Assembly: GCF_037892425.1 (NCBI RefSeq) | Contig: NZ_JBBKTT010000001.1 | Coordinates: 3,410,001-3,474,000, forward strand | Length of the DNA: 64,000 nucleotides | DNA from: Lacibacter sp. H375 | GTDB lineage: Bacteria; Bacteroidota; Bacteroidia; Chitinophagales; Chitinophagaceae | Direction of reading: 5' to 3' | In this document: in pieces, positions 36,692 through 45,224 of the stretch | Position numbering within the stretch: the first letter of the stretch is position 1 | How the letters are laid out: the number at the start of each line of letters is the position of its first letter | Notes under the pieces: model-generated | Seen by the model: only the letters and a program-made list of their open reading frames with translations | The model's database searches: none | What the model was told of the DNA's origin: nothing | Made by a program: the position numbers and the translations under genes

Positions 36692-39142
36692 ATGAAGTAT
36701 TTTCTTGCTCTTGTAGCATTGGTCAGTTTGTTTTTTTCAGCAACAGCACAACAAAAAGTGCAATTGCCAAATGGCTGGTACCTGTCGCCCGCCGGCAGGC
36801 ATTTGCCATTAGGTGATTTGCCATTAAACATTGCTGTGAGCAAAAGCAAGAAACTGATGGCTGTTACCAACAACGGTCAAAGTGTGCAAAGCCTTCAGTT
36901 GATCAATCCAGCAACAGAAAAAGAATTGGATCGTGTGATCGTTGCGAAATCATGGTACGGGCTAAAATTTTCAGCCGATGAAAAGTTCCTGTATGCCAGT
37001 GGTGGTAATGATAACTGGATACTGAAATATGCAATTACCAATAACAAACTTCAACTGAAGGACTCTATTAGTCTTGGGAAAAAATGGCCGGAGAAAATTT
37101 CACCGGCAGGTATTGAAACTGATGATGCTGCAAAGCGCATGTATGTTGTAACAAAAGAAAATAATTCGCTCTACGTCATTAACCTGGTTGATAAAAAGAT
37201 CATACAACAAGTTCCATTAGAGGATGCAGCTTATACCTGTTTGCTTTCTGCAAATAAAAAAGAACTCTACATTTCTGTTTGGGGTGCAAAGAAAGTAGTT
37301 GTGTTTGATATTGCTGCCGGCAAGATCACAGCACAAATTTCCGTTGGTGAAAATCCAAATGAACTATTGCTGTCAAAGAACGGCAAGCAACTTTATGTTG
37401 CCAATGCAGGCGATAATTCTGTTTCTGTGATTGATATTGCTGCCCGTAAAGAACTGGAAGTATTGAATGCAGCTTTGTTTCCCAATGCACCAACAGGATC
37501 AGCAAGTAATGGTTTAGCGTTGAGTGAAGATCAGAAAACATTGTATGTAGCGAATGCCGATAATAATTGTTTGGCAGTGTTTGATGTAAACAAGCCCGGT
37601 TTCAGTAAGTCGAAAGGATTTATTCCGGTTGGTTGGTATCCAACAAATGTAAAAGTGATCGGTAAAAAAATATTTGTAAGCAATGGCAAAGGCTTTACCT
37701 CAAAACCAAATGCAAAAGGCCCTGATCCTACAAAGCGTGACCAGGAAGTTACTTATCAGCAAGGCGATTATAAAAACAAACAAAGCCGTGTGGAATACAT
37801 TGCCGGTTTGTTCAAAGGAGAAATGAGTATTATAAATGAACCGAATGATGTAAAGCTGGCGGCTTACTCAAAAATGGTGTATGATAACACACCTTATACA
37901 AAAGAAAAAGAACTGCACGCAAAAGGTGAAGCAGGTAATCCCATTCCAATGAAGGTGGGTGATCCTTCACCTATCAAATATGTATTCTATATTTTAAAAG
38001 AAAACAGAACATACGACCAGGTACTTGCTGATGTGCCCGGTGGTAATGGTGATACTTCGTTGCTATTGTTTGGCGAACGAGTAACTCCTAACCAACACAA
38101 GCTGGTAAAAGAATTTGTGCTGCTCGATAATTTTTATGTGGATGGAGAGGTGAGTGCCGACGGGCATAACTGGAGTACAGCAGCGAATGCCAATGACTAT
38201 CTCGAAAAAACATGGCCTACTAACTACGGCGGTCGTGGCGGACAGTATGATGCAGAAGGAAACAGGGGAATAGCAAATCCTGATCGTGGATTTATCTGGG
38301 ACTATTGCAAACGTGCAGGCATCAGCTACCGAACCTATGGTGAATTTGCTGATGATTACAAAGCAAATATTCCTGTTCTTGAAAATCATTTCTGTCCTTA
38401 CTTCACCAGTTGGGATGAAAGTGTGAGAGATACAACACGTTTTTATCAATGGAAGCGTGAGTTTGATTCGTTGCTTGCCGTGAATGCAGTGCCTCGTTTT
38501 AACTCATTGCGTTTTATTAATGACCATACAGAAGGACAACGCATTGGTAGGCCAACTCCGTTTGCACATGTGGCAGATAATGATTGGGCCGTTGGTTTGT
38601 TTGTAGAGTATTTAAGCAAGAGTCCTATCTGGAAAGAGACAGCCATCTTTATTGTGGAAGACGATGCACAGAATGGTCCAGATCATGTAGATGCACATCG
38701 CACAACAGCTTACGTAGCTGGCGGGTTTGTGAAGCGCAAATTCATTGATCATACAATGTACTCCACTTCATCAATGTTGCGTACAATTGAATTGATCTTA
38801 GGTTTGCCACCTATGAGTCAGTATGATGCAGCTGCAGAACCAATGTGGCGTTGTTTCAGTTCAACTCCTGATCTTACGCCATTTTCTTCAGTGCCTGCAT
38901 TGGTTGATCTCAACGAAAAAAATACCAAGAACACAGCAAGTGCAAGACTCAGTGAAACATTCGATTTTAGTAAAGAAGACCGTATTCCCGATCTGGTATT
39001 TAGTGAAGTGATCTGGAAAGCTGTGAAAGGCGAAGAAAGTGTAATGCCTGCGCCACGCCGCAGTGCATTTGTAAAAATGGTGGATAATGATGAAGAAGAA
39101 GAGGAAGAAGAAAGAGAACGCAGTAAGAAAGGGAAAAAATAA
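36692..39142 (+). CDS. YVTN beta-propeller / phosphoesterase fusion protein
   Basis: The 816-residue exported protein has a signal peptide (to about residue 19), an N-terminal seven-bladed YVTN/YncE-type propeller (about 35-330, with repeats such as GKQLYVANAGDNSVSVIDI), and a C-terminal phosphoesterase domain of the alkaline-phosphatase superfamily (about 425-745, YILKENRTYDQVLADVPGG, DGEVSADGHNW and EDDAQNGPDHVDAHR). The tail has a run of acidic residues (DNDEEEEEEERER) followed by basic RSKKGKK. It may bind a surface ligand with the propeller and hydrolyse a phospho- or phosphono-ester. It is the second hydrolase of this type in the operon. Confidence 0.82.
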   Translation: MKYFLALVALVSLFFSATAQQKVQLPNGWYLSPAGRHLPLGDLPLNIAVSKSKKLMAVTNNGQSVQSLQLINPATEKELDRVIVAKSWYGLKFSADEKFLYASGGNDNWILKYAITNNKLQLKDSISLGKKWPEKISPAGIETDDAAKRMYVVTKENNSLYVINLVDKKIIQQVPLEDAAYTCLLSANKKELYISVWGAKKVVVFDIAAGKITAQISVGENPNELLLSKNGKQLYVANAGDNSVSVIDIAARKELEVLNAALFPNAPTGSASNGLALSEDQKTLYVANADNNCLAVFDVNKPGFSKSKGFIPVGWYPTNVKVIGKKIFVSNGKGFTSKPNAKGPDPTKRDQEVTYQQGDYKNKQSRVEYIAGLFKGEMSIINEPNDVKLAAYSKMVYDNTPYTKEKELHAKGEAGNPIPMKVGDPSPIKYVFYILKENRTYDQVLADVPGGNGDTSLLLFGERVTPNQHKLVKEFVLLDNFYVDGEVSADGHNWSTAANANDYLEKTWPTNYGGRGGQYDAEGNRGIANPDRGFIWDYCKRAGISYRTYGEFADDYKANIPVLENHFCPYFTSWDESVRDTTRFYQWKREFDSLLAVNAVPRFNSLRFINDHTEGQRIGRPTPFAHVADNDWAVGLFVEYLSKSPIWKETAIFIVEDDAQNGPDHVDAHRTTAYVAGGFVKRKFIDHTMYSTSSMLRTIELILGLPPMSQYDAAAEPMWRCFSSTPDLTPFSSVPALVDLNEKNTKNTASARLSETFDFSKEDRIPDLVFSEVIWKAVKGEESVMPAPRRSAFVKMVDNDEEEEEEERERSKKGKK

Positions 39143-39169
39143 AGTTACCTGTTGATCTGTTAGAATTTT

Positions 39170-41194
39170 ATGTTGAGAATATCATACCTCATTTTCATTT
39201 TAGTTGTAAGTGCCAATGTATTTGCACAATCTGATACAAGTATTACTTCGTTAAGCGAAGTGGTTGTTACCGGTAACAGAAGTGAACAAAAGGAAGCAAC
39301 GATTCCCTATACGATCAATACAATAAAGCGAAAAGAACTCGACTACTTTCAGCCACGCACAACACCGGAAGCACTAATGGGGGTAACAGGTGTATTTGTT
39401 CAGAAAACAAATCATGGCGGAGGTTCAGCTTTTCTTCGTGGATTGACCGGCAATCAAACCTTGGTATTAGTTGATGGCATACGTTTGAATAATGCTACGT
39501 TTCGTTACGGCCCCAATCAATACCTGAATACCATTGATGCATTCAGTATACAGCAGATCGAAGTGTTGAAAGGCACAGGCTCTGTGCAATATGGTACTGA
39601 TGCGTTGGGTGGAGTAATACAGCTGTTTACAAAAGAACCTTCTTTCCTCGAAAATGATCAGCAGAAAAAAATAAGCGGTTTAGTATCGGGCAAATTGATG
39701 TCGGCAGGAATGGAACAAACCGGAAGGGCAGAGTTGAAGTACATTAATAAAAAAATTGCCGCAACGGCAGGATTTACTTTGCGGCATTTTGGCGACATGT
39801 TAGGTGGTGATACCACAGGTTTTCAAACGCCAAGTGGATATAACGAATTTGCTTATGATGTTAAGCTGAAATTTTTGTTGAAACAGAATATTGAATTAAT
39901 CACTGCACAGCAACTTTTACGTCAAAGTCATGTGCCGGTTTATCATAAAGTGCGGCTTGAAAATTTCTCCGTAAATGAAATGGAGCCGCAACAGCGGATG
40001 CTCAGTTATGCAAAACTCAAACTAAAAACCAGTAACCAGGTTCTGCAACAGATTGAAGTAACGCTTTCGCATCAACAATCAATTGAAGGACGCAACAGTC
40101 AAAAAAACGGCAGCGCTGTTTTGCGTAAAGAACGGGATGAAGTAAATACAGCCGGTTTAACAATTGATGTACGTTCTGTTTTAGCTAACAACTGGACAGC
40201 CAATTCCGGTATTGATATTTACCTTGATAAAGTGAACAGCTCACGTGCAGATATAAATACTGTCACACAAAATAAAAACTTGTTGCGTGGTCTTTACCCT
40301 GATGGGGCAACGTATGCCAACTATTCCATTTTTACACTTCACCAGTTTCAATTTAATCAACTACAGTTAAATACAGGTGTCCGTTATAATTTTTTTGACA
40401 TACGGATGACTGATACAAGCCTTGGAAATACGATCATCAAACCATCTGCATTGGTAGGCAACCTTGGTATAGTTTATACGATAGCGAAACAACATCATCT
40501 CTTTGCAACTTTCAGCAATAGTTATCGTGCACCTAATGTGGATGACATGGGCACATTGGGTATTGTCGATTTTCGTTATGAAGTACCTGCTTATGGTTTA
40601 TTGCCCGAACGATCTTATAATTATGAAGCAGGTTATAAATGGCGCTCACGTAAAGTGAAATTTACTGCTACAGCTTATTACATGCAGTTGAAACAACTCA
40701 TTACACGTGTGCTGGTAGAAGGTGAGCAGATCAATGGCTACAATGTATATGTAAAAGAAAATACCGATGAAGCATTTGTGAAAGGAGTGGAAGCTGATGC
40801 CGATATTGAGCTAACAAAGAATTTGGAATTGCAAACCGGAATGGCCTATTCTTACGGTCACAATGTTACACGCAAAGAACCGCTGCGTCGCATTCCTCCA
40901 TTTAATGGGCGTGTTCGTGCAACTTATAATAAACAGGCATGGTTTGCATCAGCTGAATACTGGTATGCTGCAAAACAAACCCGGTTGGCTCAAGGCGATA
41001 AAGATGATAATCGTATTCCGAAAACAGGTACGCCTGGTTTTAATGTGATTAATCTTTATGCCGGTTATCAATGGAAGCAACTTCAACTTCAAACAGGATT
41101 GCAAAATCTGTTTAACCAGGACTACCGAACACATGGAAGTGGTATAAATGGTTATGGCAGGAGCGTATGGCTTCACATTCAATTGATGTTTTAG
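39170..41194 (+). CDS. TonB-dependent receptor
   Basis: This 674-residue outer membrane receptor of BtuB/FecA size has a signal peptide (to about residue 20), a TonB-box-like segment SLSEVVVTGNRSEQKEA, a plug with FLRGLTGNQTLVLVDGIRLNNATFRYGP and GTGSVQYGTDALGGVIQL, and a barrel ending in a Leu-Met-Phe terminus. It lacks the N-terminal carboxypeptidase-like extension of SusC proteins. It lies 27 bp after the phosphoesterase and 53 bp before the HD gene, so it is probably a second importer for a small phosphonate released by the preceding enzymes. Confidence 0.9.
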   Translation: MLRISYLIFILVVSANVFAQSDTSITSLSEVVVTGNRSEQKEATIPYTINTIKRKELDYFQPRTTPEALMGVTGVFVQKTNHGGGSAFLRGLTGNQTLVLVDGIRLNNATFRYGPNQYLNTIDAFSIQQIEVLKGTGSVQYGTDALGGVIQLFTKEPSFLENDQQKKISGLVSGKLMSAGMEQTGRAELKYINKKIAATAGFTLRHFGDMLGGDTTGFQTPSGYNEFAYDVKLKFLLKQNIELITAQQLLRQSHVPVYHKVRLENFSVNEMEPQQRMLSYAKLKLKTSNQVLQQIEVTLSHQQSIEGRNSQKNGSAVLRKERDEVNTAGLTIDVRSVLANNWTANSGIDIYLDKVNSSRADINTVTQNKNLLRGLYPDGATYANYSIFTLHQFQFNQLQLNTGVRYNFFDIRMTDTSLGNTIIKPSALVGNLGIVYTIAKQHHLFATFSNSYRAPNVDDMGTLGIVDFRYEVPAYGLLPERSYNYEAGYKWRSRKVKFTATAYYMQLKQLITRVLVEGEQINGYNVYVKENTDEAFVKGVEADADIELTKNLELQTGMAYSYGHNVTRKEPLRRIPPFNGRVRATYNKQAWFASAEYWYAAKQTRLAQGDKDDNRIPKTGTPGFNVINLYAGYQWKQLQLQTGLQNLFNQDYRTHGSGINGYGRSVWLHIQLMF

Positions 41195-41247
41195 TAACAT
41201 CTTCTTCATGTACGACGGCTAATTTGTGCTCTAAATAAAAATGGAAC

Positions 41248-41841
41248 ATGGAGAAGGTTCGGGCAATACAAATTGCCGATGAAATAATTTCACTGTATGA
41301 AAAATACGGCGGTAATGAATATTATGGCGAGGCTGTAACTCAATTACAACATGCCTGCCAGAGTGCAGAGCTTGCACAACAGTGCGGTTGCGATGTAGAG
41401 ATGATACTGGCTGCTTTTCTGCATGACATTGGACATATCTGTGCAGCGGGACATAACTTAACCGTAATGGATAATTATGGTGTAATGAACCATGAAAAAA
41501 TCGGTGCGGCTTATTTACGCAACAGACGTTTTGCTGACCGCCTCATTCAATTGGTGCAGGCACATGTAAGTGCCAAACGTTATCTCACATTCAAAGATCA
41601 TAACTACTACAATCATCTTTCAGAAGCAAGTAAGCAAACGCTAATTTATCAAGGTGGCAAAATGAGTCATGATGAAGCGATTGTTTTTGAAACAGATCCG
41701 TTGTTTGAACAAATGATACAAATGCGAAAGATAGATGAAGAGGCGAAAGATGAAAGCAAACAACCCGGAGAATTAGCAAGGTACCATCAAATGATCGTTC
41801 AACACCTGGAACAGCGAACTGCCTCGCCTGTTTATTATTAA
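41248..41841 (+). CDS. PhnZ-like HD-domain mixed-valence diiron oxygenase
   Basis: The 197-residue cytoplasmic protein belongs to the phosphonate-operon HD family. Residues that serve in PhnZ (numbering from memory: Y24, E27, H34, H58, D59, H62, H80, H104, K108, D161) have counterparts at Y25, E28, H35, H59, D60, H63, H82, H106, K110 and D163. PhnZ cleaves the C-P bond of (R)-1-hydroxy-2-aminoethylphosphonate to glycine and phosphate. Its usual partner PhnY, which makes the hydroxylated substrate, is not in the window. The gene lies 28 bp before the phosphonatase-like gene. Confidence 0.85.
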   Translation: MEKVRAIQIADEIISLYEKYGGNEYYGEAVTQLQHACQSAELAQQCGCDVEMILAAFLHDIGHICAAGHNLTVMDNYGVMNHEKIGAAYLRNRRFADRLIQLVQAHVSAKRYLTFKDHNYYNHLSEASKQTLIYQGGKMSHDEAIVFETDPLFEQMIQMRKIDEEAKDESKQPGELARYHQMIVQHLEQRTASPVYY

Positions 41842-41869
41842 AATAGTTTTCCTAAGTAATACAAACAAT

Positions 41870-42556
41870 ATGCAGAATTATTCATTGGTCGTGTTCGACA
41901 TGGCAGGTACTACCGTTCGTGATAAAGGAAATGTAGCAGATTCATTCATCCGTGCATTTCAGCAATTTGGTATCGAAGTACCGGAAGAAGATGTAAACAA
42001 AGTAATGGGCTGGCGTAAAATGGATGCGATCCAGTTATTGCTTTCAAAATATTATACCGGAAAGCTGGAAGAAAATAAAGTGCTGGTTGATCAGATCCAT
42101 GATGTATTCATTGATAACATGGTTACGTTTTACGAAAATGACGAAGACTTGCAACCAATGGAACATGCAGAGAAATTATTTTCATCACTGAAAGAGAAAA
42201 ATATTAAGGTTGCATTGAATACAGGGTTTACCCGGAGGATAACAGATGTAATCTTAAAAAAACTGGAATGGGATAACAGCAGGTTGATTGACTTTGTTAT
42301 TGCCAGTGATGAAGTGCCGGAAGGTCGGCCCTACCCATTTATGATTCAGCAGCTGATGCAGAACAGTGGTATCGCCAATGCTGCTGATGTTGTAAAAGTG
42401 GGCGATACCGAAGTGGATGTACAAGAAGGAAGAAATGCGGGCTGTGGATTAGTGGTGAGTGTTACAACAGGTGCTTACACAAAAGAACAGTTACAAGATT
42501 ATCAGCCAGATCATATCATAGATTCACTCAGTGAATTACCAGCCCTCATGGCATGA
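41870..42556 (+). CDS. Phosphonatase-like HAD hydrolase (PhnX-like)
   Basis: The 228-residue cytoplasmic enzyme carries the phosphonatase form of HAD motif I, DMAGTT (D10, A12), a cap-domain Lys50 in MGWRKMDAI that aligns with the Schiff-base lysine of phosphonoacetaldehyde hydrolase (MGLLKIDHV), then VPEGRPYPFM and KVGDTEVDVQEGRNAG. It is expected to cleave phosphonoacetaldehyde or a close analogue to the aldehyde and phosphate. It belongs to the PhnX-like group often found beside TIGR03364 oxidoreductases. Its stop codon overlaps the next start by 4 bp, which indicates translational coupling. Confidence 0.85.
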   Translation: MQNYSLVVFDMAGTTVRDKGNVADSFIRAFQQFGIEVPEEDVNKVMGWRKMDAIQLLLSKYYTGKLEENKVLVDQIHDVFIDNMVTFYENDEDLQPMEHAEKLFSSLKEKNIKVALNTGFTRRITDVILKKLEWDNSRLIDFVIASDEVPEGRPYPFMIQQLMQNSGIANAADVVKVGDTEVDVQEGRNAGCGLVVSVTTGAYTKEQLQDYQPDHIIDSLSELPALMA

Positions 42557-43848
42557 GTCTTACATTGAAACACACAGACTCAAAAAAGCAAACTCCTCGA
42601 TGGGTAGTGCCTGTTTATGCAGCGCTGATAAGTTTTCTGACTTATGCATCTGTGTATGCATATCGCAAACCATTTACTGTTGCGGAGTTTGAAGGGCTTG
42701 CTTATTGGGGTATCCGTTATCAAACATTGCTGATCATATTCCAGGGCATAGGTTATATGCTCAGTAAATTTTATGGTATCCGTTTTATTTCAGAACTGAA
42801 ACGGATGGGCCGTTGGAAAACAGCCATCACATTAATTGGTATTGCCTGGTTCTCATTATTCCTGTTTGCAATTGTTCCGCCGATTGCGGGCATGTTTTGT
42901 TTATTGGTGAATGGTTTCGCATTGGGATTTATGTGGGGCATTGTGTTTAGTTACATTGAAGGAAGAAAAGCAACCGACTTTATTGGTTCTGCCATGGCAG
43001 TGAGTTTTATTTTTGCCGGTGGTTTTACACGCACTATTTCAAAATGGTTGTTGGTAGAATGGAATGTAAGTGAACAGTGGATGCCATTTGTAACCGGTCT
43101 TATTTTTGTCTTGCCTTTACTTTTTCTTATCTGGTTGTTGGAACGTATCCCTTCACCTGACAATGATGACATTGAACAACGTGCAGAACGTGTGAATATG
43201 AATAGCAGTGATCGTAAAGTTATTCTCACAACATTTGGTTCAGGTCTTTTCATTATTACACTTGCTTATGTATTCCTGACTGTTATCCGTGATCTGAGGG
43301 ATAATTTTATGTCGGGCATCTGGACAGATCTTGGCTATGGGAATGATTATGGCATTTTCATTAAAACAGAAACCATTACTTCTGTAACAATTCTTGTGCT
43401 GGTAAGTTTGTTAGTGTTGGTGAAGAAAAATATGCAGGCGTTTCGGCTCATTCATTTACTTATCTGCATTGGTTTTATATTGACGGGTCTATCATCGTTT
43501 TTATTTATTAGTGGATTGTTGGACGGTGCAATCTGGATGCAATTGGTTGGGCTGGGTTTGTATATGGCTTACATTCCATTCAACTGCATTTTCTTTGAAC
43601 GGATGATCGCCACATTCAAATTAAATGGCAATGCCGGTTTTTTAATGTACCTGGCTGATTCATTTGGTTATGCAGGTACCATGTTGGTGATGCTTGCAAA
43701 AGAGTTGCTGATCGTTGAAGCAAACTGGTCGGAATTTTATGCAAGAGCTGCTTTGTTCTGCGCTATTGTCGGAGTATTGAGTGTACTTTTTTCATTGGCA
43801 TATTTTAATCGTAAATATTTTTTAGCAAAGACGTTTTATTATGGCTAA
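42553..43848 (+). CDS. MFS-like membrane transporter (DUF5690 family)
   Basis: The 431-residue protein has about 12 transmembrane helices and the N-terminal pattern WVVPVYAALISFLTYASVYAYRKPFTVAEFEG, recalling organophosphate/glycerol-3-phosphate-type MFS permeases and the family I know as DUF5690. It overlaps the genes on both sides by 4 and 8 bp. The most likely job is inner-membrane import of the phosphonate or phosphono-amino compound used by the PhnZ-, PhnX- and FAD-type enzymes. No ABC-type PhnCDE is present. Substrate is inferred. Confidence 0.8.
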   Translation: MSLTLKHTDSKKQTPRWVVPVYAALISFLTYASVYAYRKPFTVAEFEGLAYWGIRYQTLLIIFQGIGYMLSKFYGIRFISELKRMGRWKTAITLIGIAWFSLFLFAIVPPIAGMFCLLVNGFALGFMWGIVFSYIEGRKATDFIGSAMAVSFIFAGGFTRTISKWLLVEWNVSEQWMPFVTGLIFVLPLLFLIWLLERIPSPDNDDIEQRAERVNMNSSDRKVILTTFGSGLFIITLAYVFLTVIRDLRDNFMSGIWTDLGYGNDYGIFIKTETITSVTILVLVSLLVLVKKNMQAFRLIHLLICIGFILTGLSSFLFISGLLDGAIWMQLVGLGLYMAYIPFNCIFFERMIATFKLNGNAGFLMYLADSFGYAGTMLVMLAKELLIVEANWSEFYARAALFCAIVGVLSVLFSLAYFNRKYFLAKTFYYG

Positions 43849-44968
43849 CCGGAAGGCAATTGTAATTGGAGCAGGTATAGTTGGATTGGCAATGGCAAGA
43901 GCATTGGCGAAAAAAGGATTCGCAGTAAAAGTGTTTGAGCGAAACAGCTTTGCGACAGGTGCTTCTATTCGAAACTTTGGAATGATCTGGCCCATTGGTC
44001 AACCCGATGGTGAATTATACGAACGTGCATTGCGCAGCAAAAGTATTTGGCAAGAAATTTCAGATGCAGGTCCATTCTGGAGCGATCCTGTCGGTAGTTT
44101 GCATGTGGCACATAATCCACTTGAGTGGATTGTGTTGCAGGAATTATATGAATCATTTAAAGCTGATCGACCCGTACAATTACTTTCAGCTGATGAATTG
44201 TTGCAACGATCAGATGCCATAGTAAGCAATAACTTATTTGGCGGATTGTACAGTGCTGATGAATTGATTGTTGATCCCCGGGAAGCAATTGCATCATTAC
44301 CCTCTTTCCTGCAGGAGAAGCATGCAGTTCAATTTTACTGGGATAAATGTGTAAGCTATATTGCCGATAGCACTGTTTACATCGGTAATGAAGAAGAACA
44401 TGAAGCCGATATTGTTTTTATTTGCAGTGGTGTTGATTTTGAAACGTTATACCCGGAAGAGTTTGCAAACCACCCACTGATTAAATGTAAACTGCAAATG
44501 ATGCGATTGAAAACACAGCCAGATAGCTGGCGTATCGGCCCTGCGTTGTGTGGAGGTTTATCGCTTATTCATTATAGCAGTTTCAAAGTAGCCGACTCGT
44601 TACCATTGTTGAAAAAAAAGTATGCAACGGAGATGGATGAATACCTGGATTTTGGTATTCATGTGATGGTGGCGCAAAACCAAACTGGTGAATTGACCAT
44701 TGGTGATTCGCATGAATATGGGGCAACCCATGATCCATTTGATAAGGAACACATCAATCAACTCATCAAAGACTACCTGCGAAAATTCGCTTGCTTCAAA
44801 GATCATTCAGTTGTGCAAACCTGGAATGGCATTTATCCAAAACTCACAAATGGAGAAACTGAACTATTTTTTTCACCTGAAGCAGGAGTGTATGTATTGA
44901 ATGGTTTAGGTGGTGCCGGTATGACATTGAGTTTTGGTTTAGCGGAGGAAGTGGTTGCAGGGCTATAG
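43841..44968 (+). CDS. FAD-dependent oxidoreductase of phosphonate loci (TIGR03364 type)
   Basis: The 375-residue DAO-family flavoprotein has a dinucleotide motif IVIGAGIVGLAMARALAKKG at its N terminus, an ASIRNFGMIWPIGQPDG substrate-side segment, and a C-terminal GVYVLNGLGGAGMTLSFGLAEE motif. Members of this subfamily sit in phosphonate clusters and are thought to oxidise the amine of aminoethylphosphonate derivatives (for example N-methylated ones) to phosphonoacetaldehyde. That would feed the PhnX-like hydrolase directly. It is the last gene of the operon, overlapping the transporter by 8 bp. Confidence 0.85.
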   Translation: MANRKAIVIGAGIVGLAMARALAKKGFAVKVFERNSFATGASIRNFGMIWPIGQPDGELYERALRSKSIWQEISDAGPFWSDPVGSLHVAHNPLEWIVLQELYESFKADRPVQLLSADELLQRSDAIVSNNLFGGLYSADELIVDPREAIASLPSFLQEKHAVQFYWDKCVSYIADSTVYIGNEEEHEADIVFICSGVDFETLYPEEFANHPLIKCKLQMMRLKTQPDSWRIGPALCGGLSLIHYSSFKVADSLPLLKKKYATEMDEYLDFGIHVMVAQNQTGELTIGDSHEYGATHDPFDKEHINQLIKDYLRKFACFKDHSVVQTWNGIYPKLTNGETELFFSPEAGVYVLNGLGGAGMTLSFGLAEEVVAGL

Positions 44969-45224
44969 AATTCTCAATTGCAGGAATATAATATTGTACC
45001 GACAAAAAAAGCGGTTTATTTGAATTAAACGGACCATATTTCATTAAGGGTAAACTTTCAGGAATTTTTATAGCCATTTGTTTGGATAAAATGCGATTAT
45101 TTGCTTCAAACCCTCTCACTTCTAGCTGAATTTGTTTTTAATGTTTCACTCTAGTTTTAATATGTCGGTGCAATCCTGCAAAATGCTGACTATGCTGAAG
45201 CCCTTAGTTGATGTATCAATTACA

